A DNA stretch of 64,000 nucleotides from Pseudomonas sp. gcc21 (GCF_012844345.1 NZ_CP051625.1:248001-312000), one strand, 5' to 3'. Shown: positions 7,073 to 17,316, numbered from the stretch's first letter. Numbers and translations: made by a program. The notes: generated by a model not told the origin, from the letters alone.

Positions 7073-8368
7073 CTAGAACAGCTGCTCGCTCTCGTAAAAG
7101 CGGGTCAGCACAGTAATCAGATACTCGGCGTCCCGGCTGCCGGCCAGCTCACGAATGGAATGCATGGCAAACGTAGGCACGCCCACGTCCACTGTCCGCA
7201 CGCCGAGCCGGCTGGCAGTAATCGGCCCGATGGTGCTGCCGCACCCCATGTCGCTACGCACCACAAAACTCTGTACCGGTACATCGGCTTCGTTACACAG
7301 ATGACGGAAATAGGCGGCGGTCTCGCTGCTGGTGGCGTAGCGCTGGTTGCTGTTGATCTTGATGACCGGCCCGGCATTCAGTCTGGGGCCATGATTGGTG
7401 TCGTGACGATCAGCGAAATTCGGGTGCACGGCGTGGGCATTATCTGCGGAAACCATCATCGACCGCTGAATCACCTGGATGCGCTTGCTCGCGTCCGGAA
7501 TCAGCCGGCTCAATACGTCTTCCAGGAAGGGTCCGTCGGCGCCGGAGGCTGAGGTCGAACCCACTTCCTCATGATCGGTGCATATCAGCAGCGAAGGCTG
7601 CTTGCCGCTGCTTTTCAGCAGCGCCTGCAGGCCTGCGTGACAAGACAGAAGATTATCAAGGCGTGCCGAAGCGAAAAAGTCGTTCTCCAGCCCGATAGTG
7701 GCGGGCGCTTGGGTATCAAAGAAGCTCAGTTCGTAATCCAGTACCTGATCCGCCTGGCAGTCGGGATGTTCCTGTGCCAGCTGAGCGCCAAGCAGCGCAC
7801 GGAAATCACGTTGCGGCTCGAGCGCCATCGCAAGAATCGGCGGCAGATCCGTCTGGGCATTGATAGCCAGCCCGTCGTTAACGCCGCGATTGAGGTGGAT
7901 TGCTAGGCTGGGGATCACTGCTATCGGGCGTTCGAAATTGATCAGACGGCTGTCGAGCCGGCCTTCGCGGGTGCGGAAGGTAACCCTGCCGGCTATGGAC
8001 AGGTCGCGGTCGAACCAGGGCGCCAGCAGAGCGCCGCCGTAGACTTCAACGGCCAGTTGCCAGAGTCCAAGCTGGTTCAGTTCGGGTTGCGGTTTGACAC
8101 GCAGGCAGGGACTGTCAGTGTGGGCCCCGACTATCCGTATGCCTTGATCAAAGGAGCCGCTGTCGCCCAAATTGAATGCAATCAGAGACGAGCTGTTGCG
8201 AGTGATCAGATATTTGCCGCCGGGCTGTAGCGTCCATTCGTCACGTTCATCCAGCTGCTGGAATCCGTCTGCCAGCAATTGCCGGGTCAGGTTTTCGGTT
8301 GCGTGAAAGGGCGTCGGCGAAGCCTGAATAAAATCGGCAAGGGCTTGATTGAGTGAATGCTGATGCAT
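7073..8368 (-). CDS. apeB: M18 family aspartyl aminopeptidase
   Basis: A cytosolic di-zinc metalloaminopeptidase that trims N-terminal residues, preferentially acidic ones in the family. The 431-residue length matches bacterial ApeB/PepC-type enzymes. Family motifs in order are [14 protein letters not shown] (zinc His and Asp region), [17 protein letters not shown] (catalytic Glu), [12 protein letters not shown] and [14 protein letters not shown] with a further metal ligand near HSIRELAG. It is the last gene of a minus-strand series minC-minD-minE-pseudouridine synthase-apeB, 43 bp after its neighbour. It may be co-transcribed, though a housekeeping peptidase has no obvious link with division. 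Confidence 0.93.
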   Translation of the reverse strand: MHQHSLNQALADFIQASPTPFHATENLTRQLLADGFQQLDERDEWTLQPGGKYLITRNSSSLIAFNLGDSGSFDQGIRIVGAHTDSPCLRVKPQPELNQLGLWQLAVEVYGGALLAPWFDRDLSIAGRVTFRTREGRLDSRLINFERPIAVIPSLAIHLNRGVNDGLAINAQTDLPPILAMALEPQRDFRALLGAQLAQEHPDCQADQVLDYELSFFDTQAPATIGLENDFFASARLDNLLSCHAGLQALLKSSGKQPSLLICTDHEEVGSTSASGADGPFLEDVLSRLIPDASKRIQVIQRSMMVSADNAHAVHPNFADRHDTNHGPRLNAGPVIKINSNQRYATSSETAAYFRHLCNEADVPVQSFVVRSDMGCGSTIGPITASRLGVRTVDVGVPTFAMHSIRELAGSRDAEYLITVLTRFYESEQLF

Positions 8369-8411
8369 GAAAAAAACTCCTGTAAGGAATCCTGTGCTGA
8401 TCCCGCGGCTG

Positions 8412-9047
8412 TCAGAAGGGTGCGGGGCTCTCGAATACCATGCGCTCGCCGTTCAACGGATGCTTCAATCCCAGACGGGCCGCATGCAGAGCCAACCGCG
8501 GGCAGGCTGCAAGCGCCTCGTCCTCGGCGTAGAGTCGGTCGCCGAGCAGCGGATGCCCGATAGCAAGCATATGCACCCGCAACTGGTGTGATCGACCGGT
8601 AATCGGAGTCAGCTCGACACGGCAGTGGTCGTCAAGACGTTCAAGTACGCGCCAGAAGGTTTGCGCGGACTTTCCCAGCTCATGATCGACGATATGCCGC
8701 GGTTTGTTCGGAGGATCGTAGCGCAAAGGCAGATCGATGTGTCCCGAGTCGTGATCAGGCTGACCCCAGCACAGGGCTATGTATGTCTTCTCGGTTTCGC
8801 GGTCGTGGAACTGCCGCGACAGCTCGCGGTGGCTGTCCGGGTTGCGGGCGATAACCAGCAGGCCTGAGGTTTCCCAGTCGAGACGGTGCACGATACGGGC
8901 TTCAGGGTAGCCGTTATCCTGGAGACGCGTAATCAGGCAATCCTTGTTGTCCTCGGCGCGGCCGGGGACCGATAGAAGCAGCGTAGGTTTGTTGACGATC
9001 AGAAAGGTCGGATCCTCATGGAGGATGCCGATATCGGTTAATGGCAT
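8412..9047 (-). CDS. rluA: RluA-family RNA pseudouridine synthase
   Basis: Converts specific uridines in rRNA or tRNA to pseudouridine. The 211-residue size suits the short RluA subgroup (E. coli RluA acts on 23S rRNA U746 and tRNA U32). The active-site motif [18 protein letters not shown] contains the catalytic Asp. Further family motifs are [10 protein letters not shown] and [20 protein letters not shown]. No S4 domain is present, unlike RluC and RluD. It lies 41 bp downstream of minE in the same direction. Assignment to the RluA subgroup rests on length and the lack of S4; the exact target is inferred. Confidence 0.88.
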   Translation of the reverse strand: MPLTDIGILHEDPTFLIVNKPTLLLSVPGRAEDNKDCLITRLQDNGYPEARIVHRLDWETSGLLVIARNPDSHRELSRQFHDRETEKTYIALCWGQPDHDSGHIDLPLRYDPPNKPRHIVDHELGKSAQTFWRVLERLDDHCRVELTPITGRSHQLRVHMLAIGHPLLGDRLYAEDEALAACPRLALHAARLGLKHPLNGERMVFESPAPF

Positions 9048-9088
9048 TCGAATTCCATGGCGCCCCCCGAACAGGGGCGCCGGTCGGG

Positions 9089-9349
9089 TCAGGGACGCTC
9101 GGGAAGGGTTACGTTCAGTTCCAGGATGGAACAGTCGTTCTGGTTATCCAGCGCGACATGCACCTGATCCCGGTCGATCTGAACGTATTTGCTGATCACA
9201 TCGATGATTTCCTGCTGCAACTTCGGCAGGTAATCGGGCTGTGAACGCTGACCGCGTTCATGAGCAACGATGATCTGAAGACGCTCTTTAGCGACCGAAG
9301 CGGTTTTTGCAGGCTTTTTCCGGTCTCGGAAATAGTCGAACAGGCTCAT
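9089..9349 (-). CDS. minE: Cell-division topological specificity factor MinE
   Basis: MinE stimulates MinD ATPase and drives pole-to-pole oscillation, so that the MinCD inhibitor is lowest at mid-cell. The 86-residue product is of typical size. The N-terminal [12 protein letters not shown] is the membrane and MinD-contact region, followed by the family motif [13 protein letters not shown] and a C-terminal dimerisation domain with [13 protein letters not shown]. Its ATG overlaps the minD stop by one base (TAATG), so the two are translationally coupled. Confidence 0.97.
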   Translation of the reverse strand: MSLFDYFRDRKKPAKTASVAKERLQIIVAHERGQRSQPDYLPKLQQEIIDVISKYVQIDRDQVHVALDNQNDCSILELNVTLPERP

Positions 9350-10158
9350 TATCGACCTCCGAACAGTCGCTGCAGCAATGATTTCTTCTGGGCTTCGAGG
9401 AAACGGTGCGGTTTGGATTCGCCCAGCAGACGGTCTACGGCATCGCCGTATGCCTGCCCGGCATCGCTGATTTCATCCATGATCACAGGCACGCCCTGGT
9501 TGGACGCCTTAAGTACCGCCTGCGATTCAGGAATAACGCCCAGTAGCGGAATCGAGAGAATGTCCTCTACGTCGCTTACGGTCAGCATTTCACCAGACTC
9601 TGCCCGAACAGGGTTGTAGCGGGTCAGCAACAGGTGCTCCTTGATGCGCTCGCCACTTTCGGCACGGCGGGACTTGCTTGAGAGCAGACCCAGGATGCGG
9701 TCGGAGTCACGTACTGAAGACACTTCCGGGTTGGTCACAACCACGGCTTCATCCGCGAAATACATGGCCAGGTGAGCGCCTTTCTCGATGCCCGCCGGGG
9801 AGTCACAGACGATGTAGTCGAAGGTCTGTTTCAGCTCTTCGAGTACCTTTTCGACGCCCTCAAGAGTCAGCGCATCCTTGTCCCGGGTCTGGGAAGCGGG
9901 AAGGATGTAGAGGTTGTCAGAGCGCTTGTCTTTGATCAGCGTCTGATTGAGATTGGAATCGCCGTTGATAAGGTTAACGAAGTCATAAACGACGCGGCGT
10001 TCGCAGCCCATGATCAGATCCAGGTTACGCAGGCCGACGTCAAAGTCGACAATCACTGTTTTGAACCCGCGAAGGGCGAGCCCGGTACCGATGGCAGCGC
10101 TGGTAGTCGTTTTGCCGACGCCGCCTTTGCCTGATGTAATGACTATGATCTTTGCCAA
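9349..10158 (-). CDS. minD: Septum-site determining ATPase MinD
   Basis: A membrane-associated ATPase that recruits MinC to the membrane and, with MinE, forms the oscillating division-site selector. The 269-residue product has the deviant Walker A KGGVGKTT at about 11-18, the switch motif DSPAGIEKG, and a C-terminal amphipathic helix rich in Lys, Arg and Leu ([12 protein letters not shown]) for membrane binding. It lies between minC (147 bp upstream) and minE (one-base overlap). Confidence 0.98.
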   Translation of the reverse strand: MAKIIVITSGKGGVGKTTTSAAIGTGLALRGFKTVIVDFDVGLRNLDLIMGCERRVVYDFVNLINGDSNLNQTLIKDKRSDNLYILPASQTRDKDALTLEGVEKVLEELKQTFDYIVCDSPAGIEKGAHLAMYFADEAVVVTNPEVSSVRDSDRILGLLSSKSRRAESGERIKEHLLLTRYNPVRAESGEMLTVSDVEDILSIPLLGVIPESQAVLKASNQGVPVIMDEISDAGQAYGDAVDRLLGESKPHRFLEAQKKSLLQRLFGGR

Positions 10159-10305
10159 GATGACCTTCCCGTCGGAGCGCAGATGAGTAAAAAAAAGAAC
10201 ACTCCGGGAGTGAATTCCGGCGTATTCGAGACCTAATTATTGAGGAGCCTGAAACGGCCATAGAGCACGGATATCGGGCTTCCTCGGATGGCTAGACAGT
10301 ATCGG

Positions 10306-11088
10306 TTAAAGGGGCACTATCTTCAAGCTATCCCCGTCAAGGCTAATTTGTGTGGACTCTTTCCAAAGATGGCGACGCAGATCCTCCGCGACCTTGTACT
10401 GTCCGGCAATCGACACCAGTTCAGCTTCTAGCGACTGACAGAAGATACGTGCCTCGGTATTCCCCCTTACGCCTGCCAAGGCACGGCCACGTAGCGGGCC
10501 ATAAACATGGATGTTGCCATCGGCTAGAAGTTCCGACCCCGGGCTTACGGAGGCCAGCACCACCAAGTCCCCACCGCGCGCATACACCTGTTGGCCGGAG
10601 CGAACCGGTTGGGTGATGACCTTGCTGGGCATGCCCTCGGCAGCCGCCGGTGCGGGAGCCGTGGCGGCGGGTGCCTCGTGTCTGGCCGGCTCTGGTTTTT
10701 TCGGGGGAGGCGATGCGCGCCGCTCACCGTCGCCGCTCTTGTCGCGCACACGGCCGGGCAGCATCAATACAAGCCCGCAGTGTTGTGCCAGTGGTCTGAA
10801 GGATTCGTTGCCCCGTAGTGCCATGGGCTGCATGCCGCTGTCACGGCAGATCTGGAGCAATTCGGACAGCGTGCTGGCGTCCAGTTTGTCGCTCAGCTTG
10901 TCCAGGCTGAAGACGACCGGGGTGTCCTTGAAGAAATTCGGCGCCTGCCTGACCTTTTCCGCCAGTTGACGGGCAAAACGTTCAGGCTCCTGCCGTATCA
11001 GTTCAATCACGGTCATGGTGAGCATGCCGCCCTTCAGATTGAACGCGAGATCATTATCGAGCTTGTCGGAGTGAGTTTCAGCAGTCAT
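10306..11088 (-). CDS. minC: Septum-site determining inhibitor MinC
   Basis: MinC blocks FtsZ polymerisation and is placed by MinD. The ATG at 11086-11088 gives 260 residues and an N-terminus like other Pseudomonas MinC proteins; a longer frame to 11121 adds 11 atypical residues. The N-terminal FtsZ-inhibiting domain (about 1-110, FNLKGGMLTMTVIEL) is joined by a Pro/Ala-rich linker (about 120-155) to the C-terminal beta-helix with VRSGQQVYARGGDLVVLAS, the MinD-binding and dimer part. It is divergent from the lpxL-like gene. The 147 bp to minD holds no visible hairpin. Confidence 0.95.
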   Translation of the reverse strand: MTAETHSDKLDNDLAFNLKGGMLTMTVIELIRQEPERFARQLAEKVRQAPNFFKDTPVVFSLDKLSDKLDASTLSELLQICRDSGMQPMALRGNESFRPLAQHCGLVLMLPGRVRDKSGDGERRASPPPKKPEPARHEAPAATAPAPAAAEGMPSKVITQPVRSGQQVYARGGDLVVLASVSPGSELLADGNIHVYGPLRGRALAGVRGNTEARIFCQSLEAELVSIAGQYKVAEDLRRHLWKESTQISLDGDSLKIVPL

Positions 11089-11198
11089 GTGGGATCCAGG
11101 AGCACAGTTTAGTGGGCACACTTATATAGATTGGCCGCGTTGATCGCAAGCCGCGCCCGGCTTAGGTAGAATGCGGTTTTCGCCGTTATGGTTGGTGT

Positions 11199-12164
11199 AT
11201 GCAACGTCCCGGTTTCAGCAGCGCCATGCTGCACCCTCGTTTCTGGTTGCTATGGATGGGCATGGGTCTGTTATGGCTACTGGTTCAACTTCCCTATCCG
11301 GCTATTCTCTCAGTTGGGCGGCTGGTTGGTCGAGCCATGTATCACTTGATGCCCGAGCGCCGGCTGATTGCCGCGACCAATCTTGAGCTGTGTTTCCCCG
11401 ACTGGACGGCGGAGCGGCGCGAGCAGGTGCTGCGGGAAAACTTCGCCTCGAACGGAATAGCGCTGTTCGAGATGGCGATGGCCTGGTGGTGGCCGCCGCG
11501 CAGGCTGGCGAAGCTGGCTAGCATCGAAGGGTTGGAGCATCTGCAGAATGCCGCAGCGCAAGGGCAGGGTGTTTTGCTGATGTCGTTGCACTTCACCACG
11601 CTGGAAATCGGCGCAGCGCTGCTTGGTCAGCAGGCGACCATTGACGGGATGTACCGCGAGCACGCCAATCCCACCTTCGATTTCATCCAGCGCCGCGGCC
11701 GTGAGCGTCACAACGCCGATGCGCTTGCAATAGAGCGGGAGGATGTTCGCAGCATGCTCAAGTCCATGCGATCAGGCCGCGCCATCTGGTATGCCCCGGA
11801 CCAGGATTATGGCCGCAAGGCGAGCGTGTTCGTCCCTTTCTTCGGTGTCCAGGCCGCCACGGTTACCGCAACCGCCACCTTTGCCCGCCTGGGAAAAGCG
11901 GAGGTCATTCCCTTTACCCAGACCCGCTTACCTAACGCCCGGGGTTACCGTTTGACGGTCCATCCCCCGCTTGAAGGCTTTCCGGTGGGCGATGAAGAGG
12001 CCGACGCGCTGCGCATCAATCAATGGGTTGAGCAGGCGATCCTCGAGCAGCCCGAGCAATATATGTGGGTTCATCGCCGATTCAAAACGCGTCCGGAAGG
12101 TGAGGAGCGGCCATACCCGAAGCGGCAGCGCCGCAAACGCCGCCGTACTGCCAGGTCCGGCTGA
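11199..12164 (+). CDS. lpxL: Lipid A biosynthesis acyltransferase (LpxL/HtrB family)
   Basis: Transfers a secondary acyl chain (usually laurate) from acyl-ACP to Kdo2-lipid IVA at the inner membrane. The 321-residue product has an N-terminal membrane anchor (about 13-35, FWLLWMGMGLLWLLV). The HX4E catalytic motif is SLHFTTLE, with His131 and Glu136. The acyltransferase signatures APDQDYGRKASVFVPFFG and MWVHRRFKTRP follow. The C-terminus is unusually basic (KRQRRKRRRTARSG). Its stop overlaps the start of the patatin-like gene (TGATG), so the two are co-translated. LpxL versus LpxM cannot be settled by eye. Confidence 0.88.
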   Translation: MQRPGFSSAMLHPRFWLLWMGMGLLWLLVQLPYPAILSVGRLVGRAMYHLMPERRLIAATNLELCFPDWTAERREQVLRENFASNGIALFEMAMAWWWPPRRLAKLASIEGLEHLQNAAAQGQGVLLMSLHFTTLEIGAALLGQQATIDGMYREHANPTFDFIQRRGRERHNADALAIEREDVRSMLKSMRSGRAIWYAPDQDYGRKASVFVPFFGVQAATVTATATFARLGKAEVIPFTQTRLPNARGYRLTVHPPLEGFPVGDEEADALRINQWVEQAILEQPEQYMWVHRRFKTRPEGEERPYPKRQRRKRRRTARSG

Positions 12165-13351
12165 TGACGGCGCAGCCATGGACCAGGCCAGCCGACTGCA
12201 CTGCGCTGATTCTCTCTGGCGGTGGGGCGAGGGCGGCCTATCAGGTCGGTGTGTTGAGTGCTATTGCCGAGCTGCTGCCTGATCATTCGCAAAATCCCTT
12301 TCCGATTATCTGCGGCACCTCTGCCGGCGCCATCAACGCGGTGGCGCTTGCCACAAACGCTTCGGACTTCAACGCCGGGGTCGAGCGCATGCGCGAAGTC
12401 TGGGGCGGATTTCGCTGCAACCAGGTGTACCGGACCGATTGGCCCGGGCTGGTTGCCCAGGCCTGGCGCTGGACCCGCGTCAATCTGTTGGGACTGGGCC
12501 GGGCGCAGCCGACCTCGCTGCTCGACAGCCGCCCCCTGCGGCAGCTGTTGGGGAATCTCCTGCAGTTTGGCAAGATCGACGAGGCGCTGATGATGGGCCA
12601 GTTGCGCGCGGTATCGGTGAGTGCATTCAATTATCAGGCAGCCGAGTCGGTCTGTTTCTATCAGGGGCATCAACGCATCGAGCCCTGGAATCGTCACCGT
12701 CGTATCGGCATCCAGACGCCATTGACGCTTGATCACCTGGTTGCGTCCGCGGCGATACCGCTGTTGTTCGAGCCGGTCCTGTTGGACTGCAACTGGTACG
12801 GCGACGGCGCCGTGCGGCAGCGGACGCCGATCAGCCCGGCGCTGCATCTCGGCGCAAACCGGGTATTGGTGATTGGCGTGTCGGACAATCCGGTCAATGA
12901 GCCTGCTACCAGCAGGCCCGGGCGAAGACGGACTCCGCCGCCGCCCAGTCTGGCGCAAATCGGCGGGCATCTGCTCAATAGCACCTTCGTCGATAACCTC
13001 GAGGCAGACATGGAGCAGATCGAGCGCATGAACCGCCTGACAGCGCTGATGCCCCACGCTTCAGGGATATCCGGCAAGGGAATCCGCCCGGTTGAGGTGT
13101 TGACGATATCTCCCAGCGAGCCGCTGGACTTGATTGCAAGCCGTCACCGCAAGGCATTACCTGCGGGTTTGAAGCTGTTTCTGCGCGGTAGCGGCGTCAC
13201 CCGTGCCTCGGGTGGCAGCGTGGTCAGCTACTTGCTGTTCGAAGCGGAATACTGCAATGAGCTGATCGCTCTTGGCCGGCGGGACGCGCTGGCCAAACGT
13301 GACGCGTTGCAACGCTTTCTCGGACTGGTTTGCCCGATTCAGAATAACTGA
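12164..13351 (+). CDS. Patatin-like phospholipase
   Basis: A predicted cytoplasmic or membrane-associated lipid acyl hydrolase with a Ser-Asp dyad. The 395-residue product has the oxyanion loop SGGGARAAYQVG (18-29), the nucleophile motif GTSAGA with Ser53, and the DGA motif YGDGAVRQ with Asp214. A DUF3336-like N-terminal extension is absent. It overlaps the upstream lpxL gene by one base, which suggests a role in membrane lipid turnover or remodelling. Its substrate is unknown. It ends 40 bp from the convergent rapA stop. Confidence 0.87.
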   Translation: MTAQPWTRPADCTALILSGGGARAAYQVGVLSAIAELLPDHSQNPFPIICGTSAGAINAVALATNASDFNAGVERMREVWGGFRCNQVYRTDWPGLVAQAWRWTRVNLLGLGRAQPTSLLDSRPLRQLLGNLLQFGKIDEALMMGQLRAVSVSAFNYQAAESVCFYQGHQRIEPWNRHRRIGIQTPLTLDHLVASAAIPLLFEPVLLDCNWYGDGAVRQRTPISPALHLGANRVLVIGVSDNPVNEPATSRPGRRRTPPPPSLAQIGGHLLNSTFVDNLEADMEQIERMNRLTALMPHASGISGKGIRPVEVLTISPSEPLDLIASRHRKALPAGLKLFLRGSGVTRASGGSVVSYLLFEAEYCNELIALGRRDALAKRDALQRFLGLVCPIQNN

Positions 13352-13391
13352 CGCTTCGTCGCAGCAACCAAGCGTCAGTACTTCCTCTTTA

Positions 13392-16232
13392 TTACCCAGC
13401 CACCAGCATCCGCAGTGCGTCCAGTCGGACCTTGGCATGCTGCAACGCGACGCTGCCTTCGACCTTGTGTTTCTCCAGGGTCTCGATCTCGCTGTCGCGT
13501 ACCAGCGGATTAACCTGCTGTAGCGCCTTGAGTCGATTGATCTCCTCATCCAGATCGGAAGCAAAGCGCTGGCTGGCTTGCTCAACCAGTTCGGCATGCT
13601 GCACGTCGGCCAATGCTTCGGCGCGGTCCAGCAGCCGTTCGACGACGTCGCGCTGGCTCTTGGCAATCTTGCTCGCCAGGTGCTTGGGCAGGTTTTCCAC
13701 CTGCGCCTCCAGTGTCTCGAAGGCAACCTTGGCGCCGAGGTCGGTGCCGTTGATATCCAGCAGACAGCGGATCGGTGTTGGCGGCAGGTACCGTTGCATC
13801 TGCAGCGCGCGCGGTGCAATAGCCTCGCTGACAAACAGGCATTCAAGCAGCATGGTCCCTGGCTTCAAGGCCTTGTTCTTCAGCAACGCGACTGAGCTGT
13901 TACCCATGCTGCCGGACAGCACCAGATCCATTCCGCCTTCGAGCATTGGATGCTCCCAGGTGATGAACTGCATGTCCTCACGGGTCAGCGCGGTTTCGCG
14001 ATCGTAGGTGATGGTGACGCCTTCATCGTCGCCCAGCGGGAAGCCGGCATCCAGCATCCGCTCGCCCGGTCGCAGAACCAGCGCATTATCCGAATGGTCT
14101 TCGCTGTCCACGCCGAAGACATCGAACAACCGCTCCATATAGATAGGCAGCTGAAAATCGTTGTCCTGCTGCTCAATGGTTTCGATCATTTCTTCAGCGT
14201 CGCCGTGACCGCGCGAATGCAGCTCCAGCAGGCGATCGCGACCGTTGTGCATCTCTTCTTCCAGCGCCATGCGACGCGCCAGCGCCTGCTCGATCAGGCT
14301 TGACCAGGCGGCGTCGTCAGGGTGATCCAGCAGGTGCAGCAGCTGGGCGCCAAATTCATGCTGGATCGCACTGCCAGTCGGCGAGGTGGCCTGGAACGCA
14401 TTGAGCGCATCGTGATACCAGTGGAACAAGCCTTCCTGGGCAGTGCCTTCAAGGTAGGGAATGTGCAACTGGATCACTTCGCGCTGACCGATACGATCGA
14501 GTCGCCCGATGCGTTGTTCAAGCAGGTCGGGGTGGGTCGGCAGATCGAACATCACCAGGTGATGGGCAAACTGGAAGTTGCGGCCCTCGCTGCCAATTTC
14601 CGAACAGATCATTACCTGGGCGCCAAACTCTTCATCGGCGAAGAAGGCGGCAGCCCGGTCCCGTTCAACAATGCTCATACCCTCATGAAACACGGTGGCG
14701 GGTATGCCGCTGCGCACGCGCAACGCATCATCCAGATCCAGCGCCGTTTCGGCGTGGGCACAAATCACCAGCACCTTGCTGCGTTTGAGCAGTTTCAGAG
14801 TGTCGATCAACCAGTCGACGCGCGGGTCGTCCTGCCACCAGGCCGTTTCGACCGGCTCGAATTCGTCCTGTAGCCCCACTTCGGGATATAGCGCGGTGCG
14901 GCCTTCCAGGTCCGCATAAATGTCCGGGCAGGGTAGGGGATGAGGATGCAGCTCGCGCTCGGGAAAGCCGGCAATCGCGGCGCGGGTATTGCGATACAGT
15001 ACGCGGCCGGTTCCATGACGGTCGAGCAACTGACGGATCAGGCTGGACCGCGCTTGCTCGGCTTGTGCGCCGGGTTGTCCGAGTGCATCAAGCAGTTGCT
15101 CTGCGCTACCGCCCAGCCAATCGCTGATTGCCTGGCGGTCAGCCTGGGCCAGTGCGCCACCGTCCATCAATTGCTGCACCGCTTCGGCGACCGGCTGATA
15201 GCGGACGGTTTCTTCGCGGAAGGCTTGCAGATCATGGAAGCGGTCGGGGTCGAGCAGGCGCAAGCGGGCGAAATGGCTGGCCTGTCCGAGCTGCTCCGGC
15301 GTGGCGGTCAGCAAGAGTATCGCGGGTATCCGGGTTGCTAGCTGTTCAACCAGCGCGTATTCCGGACTGGGAGCGTCTTCCTGCCAGACGAGATGGTGCG
15401 CCTCATCAACCACCAGCATGTCCCAATCGGAGGCAAGCAGATAGTCGCGGACCTTGTCATCTTCGAGCAGTATTTCCAGCGAGACCAGGGCGAGTTGCTC
15501 TTCTTCGAAGGGATTGTCCTCGGCGCCGGCGCAGCGTTCCTGATTGAACAATGCAAAACGCAGATTGAATCGACGACGCATCTCGACCAGCCACTGGTGC
15601 TGCAGGTTTTCCGGCACCACGATCAGCACGCGGCGCACGCGGCCGGTACGGATCTGCCGATGGATGACCAGGCCCGCTTCGATGGTTTTGCCCAGGCCGA
15701 CTTCATCTGCCAGCAGGACACGGGGAGCGATGCGGTCGGCCACATCGCGGGCAATATGCAGCTGATGGGGAATCGGCTGGGTCCTGACACCGGCCAGGCC
15801 GAGCAGGGGAGAGCGCTGAATGCGGCAATAATGACGCAGACTTTCATAGCGCAGGCCGAACCAGGGTAGCGGATCAATCTGGCTGGCAAACAAGCGATCA
15901 CTGGCCAGACGGAACTGGATGAAGTTATCAAGCATGGTTTCGGAGAATTCGGCAGGGGTGCCGTCCTCGCGCAGGCCGCGATACAACAGCAGCCCGTTCT
16001 CTTCCACCACGTCGCTGACGGTCAGAACCCAGCCCTCGTGATGGCTGATACTGTCGCCGGGGGTGAAGCGCACCCGGGTAAGGGGCGCGTTGCGCAGTGC
16101 GTAGTGGCGCGTTTCGCCGCTGGCAGGAAACAGGATGATGACCAGTCTGTCGTCCTGCGACAGCACCGTACCCAGGCCGAGTTCTGATTCGCTATCGCTG
16201 ACCCAGCGTTGTCCTGGGGTGAATACCGTCAT
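13392..16232 (-). CDS. rapA: RNA polymerase-associated ATPase RapA (HepA), SWI2/SNF2 family
   Basis: RapA binds RNA polymerase and uses ATP hydrolysis to help recycle it after transcription. The 946-residue length is close to the E. coli protein (968). N-terminal Tudor-like domains ([17 protein letters not shown]) precede the helicase core: Walker [13 protein letters not shown] with Lys182, DEAHH at 276-280, motif III TATPEQ, and motif [11 protein letters not shown]. The C-terminal domain includes the family segment [17 protein letters not shown]. It is convergent with the patatin gene. Confidence 0.96.
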   Translation of the reverse strand: MTVFTPGQRWVSDSESELGLGTVLSQDDRLVIILFPASGETRHYALRNAPLTRVRFTPGDSISHHEGWVLTVSDVVEENGLLLYRGLREDGTPAEFSETMLDNFIQFRLASDRLFASQIDPLPWFGLRYESLRHYCRIQRSPLLGLAGVRTQPIPHQLHIARDVADRIAPRVLLADEVGLGKTIEAGLVIHRQIRTGRVRRVLIVVPENLQHQWLVEMRRRFNLRFALFNQERCAGAEDNPFEEEQLALVSLEILLEDDKVRDYLLASDWDMLVVDEAHHLVWQEDAPSPEYALVEQLATRIPAILLLTATPEQLGQASHFARLRLLDPDRFHDLQAFREETVRYQPVAEAVQQLMDGGALAQADRQAISDWLGGSAEQLLDALGQPGAQAEQARSSLIRQLLDRHGTGRVLYRNTRAAIAGFPERELHPHPLPCPDIYADLEGRTALYPEVGLQDEFEPVETAWWQDDPRVDWLIDTLKLLKRSKVLVICAHAETALDLDDALRVRSGIPATVFHEGMSIVERDRAAAFFADEEFGAQVMICSEIGSEGRNFQFAHHLVMFDLPTHPDLLEQRIGRLDRIGQREVIQLHIPYLEGTAQEGLFHWYHDALNAFQATSPTGSAIQHEFGAQLLHLLDHPDDAAWSSLIEQALARRMALEEEMHNGRDRLLELHSRGHGDAEEMIETIEQQDNDFQLPIYMERLFDVFGVDSEDHSDNALVLRPGERMLDAGFPLGDDEGVTITYDRETALTREDMQFITWEHPMLEGGMDLVLSGSMGNSSVALLKNKALKPGTMLLECLFVSEAIAPRALQMQRYLPPTPIRCLLDINGTDLGAKVAFETLEAQVENLPKHLASKIAKSQRDVVERLLDRAEALADVQHAELVEQASQRFASDLDEEINRLKALQQVNPLVRDSEIETLEKHKVEGSVALQHAKVRLDALRMLVAG

Positions 16233-16595
16233 GCCTTACTCCTGCCGTGCTGAAAAAGGCCGCTATATTAACTGATGCAGCAGTCCTCACAAACCTCAAG
16301 CAGCCGGGAAAACGGCTCCGTTTTCCCGGTCAGGATTAAATTTTGGTGAGCTGACCGGTAAGCGGGCGGGCTCCGCCCGGCCACGGTTTGGATGGGGCCG
16401 CCTGAGCCGTCCGAGCGAGGCCAGCGGGTCGTTGCCGTAAGCCGCTCTGAAGGGCAGGCGTGCGAATGGTTCCGATGCGGCGTATAACTTAAGCGTGAAC
16501 GATTTCTCATATCAGGGAATCAGCTGCGGTATCCGATGGTCAATAGCTTCAATATGGACATGGCTATCCCTGATCAGGGTCACGTGAGGTACAGC
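16233..16595. other. Gene-free divergent region with two strong palindromes
   Basis: No gene recognised. CCGGGAAAACGG (16304-16315) and CCGTTTTCCCGG (16318-16329) form a 12-bp stem with a two-base loop. CGGGCGG and CCGCCCG (16363-16379) form a second hairpin 34 bp on. Both lie upstream of rapA (minus) and of the small genes that begin at 16596 (plus). They could be operators or terminators of an unannotated short transcript. Confidence 0.5.
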
Positions 16596-16868
16596 ATGCT
16601 TATTCCAGGGCTCCCGCCCCTTGGCGCACAACCCGAGGTTACCAGGCCAAAGCGCGGCGTTACGCCCACTGAAAAATCACCAGTGGTGCATGAAACGCTG
16701 GCCGAGCCGGTGGAGCGTCGTCGTCGCAACAAAAAGCGGGTGCCTGATCGCCGCCGCGGCCGTAAGCGCGCCAGTTTTACTGAGCCGACCGAGTATTCAG
16801 TGGAGGGCGTGCCTGAGATGGCCCCTGAGCTGCCCGCCAAGGGACTGCTGATCGATATCGAAATCTGA
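16596..16868 (+). CDS. Small basic hypothetical protein (90 residues)
   Basis: Product not recognised. The ATG at 16596 follows a good GTGAGG ribosome site six bases upstream, which argues that this is a real gene; an earlier in-frame ATG at 16536 has none. The sequence is Pro-rich at the start (MLIPGLPPLGAQPEV), then strongly basic (VERRRRNKKRVPDRRRGRKR at about 39-58), and ends with a hydrophobic-acidic tail (GLLIDIEI). No signal peptide or membrane segment is seen. The basic block could bind nucleic acid, but that is only composition. A second basic small gene follows 13 bp later. Confidence 0.55.
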   Translation: MLIPGLPPLGAQPEVTRPKRGVTPTEKSPVVHETLAEPVERRRRNKKRVPDRRRGRKRASFTEPTEYSVEGVPEMAPELPAKGLLIDIEI

Positions 16869-16881
16869 TATCGTATTCGCC

Positions 16882-17067
16882 ATGTCGAATGAACCAGACC
16901 CTACTCCTGTAATAGACCTCGTCGAGGCGCGTCAGCGCCGCCGGCATGACCTGTATGAGGCGCGGCTCAACAACATGCGGGCCCGGTTCGAGCAGGCTCT
17001 GCCGTTATCTTCCGGATCCGGCAAACCCAAGTCCAGGAAAGCCCGCAAGAAAAAGCCGAAACGCTGA
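16882..17067 (+). CDS. Small basic hypothetical protein (61 residues)
   Basis: Product not recognised. It begins MSNEPDPTPVIDLVEARQRR and ends in a lysine/arginine-rich tail (KPKSRKARKKKPKR). The middle (DLYEARLNNMRARFEQALPL) is predicted amphipathic helix. It starts 13 bp after the preceding small basic protein in the same direction, so the two probably form an operon. The ribosome site is weak. The VIDLVEARQRR-type start is seen in short conserved proteins of pseudomonads, as far as I recall; that is not checked here. Confidence 0.5.
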   Translation: MSNEPDPTPVIDLVEARQRRRHDLYEARLNNMRARFEQALPLSSGSGKPKSRKARKKKPKR

Positions 17068-17114
17068 GTCCTGGATAGCTCCACGCCTACCGCACTTGCA
17101 TAACCGACCCAATC

Positions 17115-17156
17115 TTGATCCGGGTCAATAGTTCCTCTACTACCTCTGTGTATTCT
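17115..17156 (+). promoter_or_regulatory. ANR/FNR-dependent promoter of the ccoM-like gene
   Basis: TTGATCCGGGTCAA (17115-17128) matches the ANR/FNR site TTGAT-N4-ATCAA with one change. TATTCT (17151-17156) lies where the -10 of a class II FNR promoter should be: an ANR centre at 17121.5 taken as -41.5 puts the start at about 17163 and the -10 at 17151-17156. The ccoM-like ATG follows at 17188. This implies induction at low oxygen. Confidence 0.65.
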
Positions 17157-17187
17157 TGAGTCTGGATCAGGTTCAGGAGCACCTATC

Positions 17188-17316
17188 ATGTTTATCGACG
17201 AAGCCGTAATCGCAGGAATTTTGACTGTTGGTCTGATGGTCGTGTTTCTGGGGGGAGTGGGTTTGTTTATCTGGCGCGACAGCCGTAAGCCAGCGCGGAC
17301 GATCAAACGTCCCTGA
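17188..17316 (+). CDS. ccoM: Single-helix membrane protein, probable cbb3 oxidase subunit CcoM
   Basis: A 42-residue protein beginning MFIDEAVIAGILTVGLMVVF, with one transmembrane helix at about 7-30, a WRD motif at its end and a basic tail (SRKPARTIKRP). AGGAG lies eight bases before the ATG. CcoM is a small single-helix subunit that stabilises the cbb3-type cytochrome oxidase of Pseudomonas stutzeri. The length, the N-terminal helix layout and the ANR box fit that role, since cbb3 oxidases are induced at low oxygen. The assignment is from memory of the family's appearance, so the symbol is tentative. A strong terminator follows. Confidence 0.5.
   Translation: MFIDEAVIAGILTVGLMVVFLGGVGLFIWRDSRKPARTIKRP

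Noticed and set aside
12071-13057. A 328-codon minus-strand open frame
   Set aside because: Antisense to the clear patatin-like gene with intact motifs; composition is Arg/Gln-rich with no recognisable domain.
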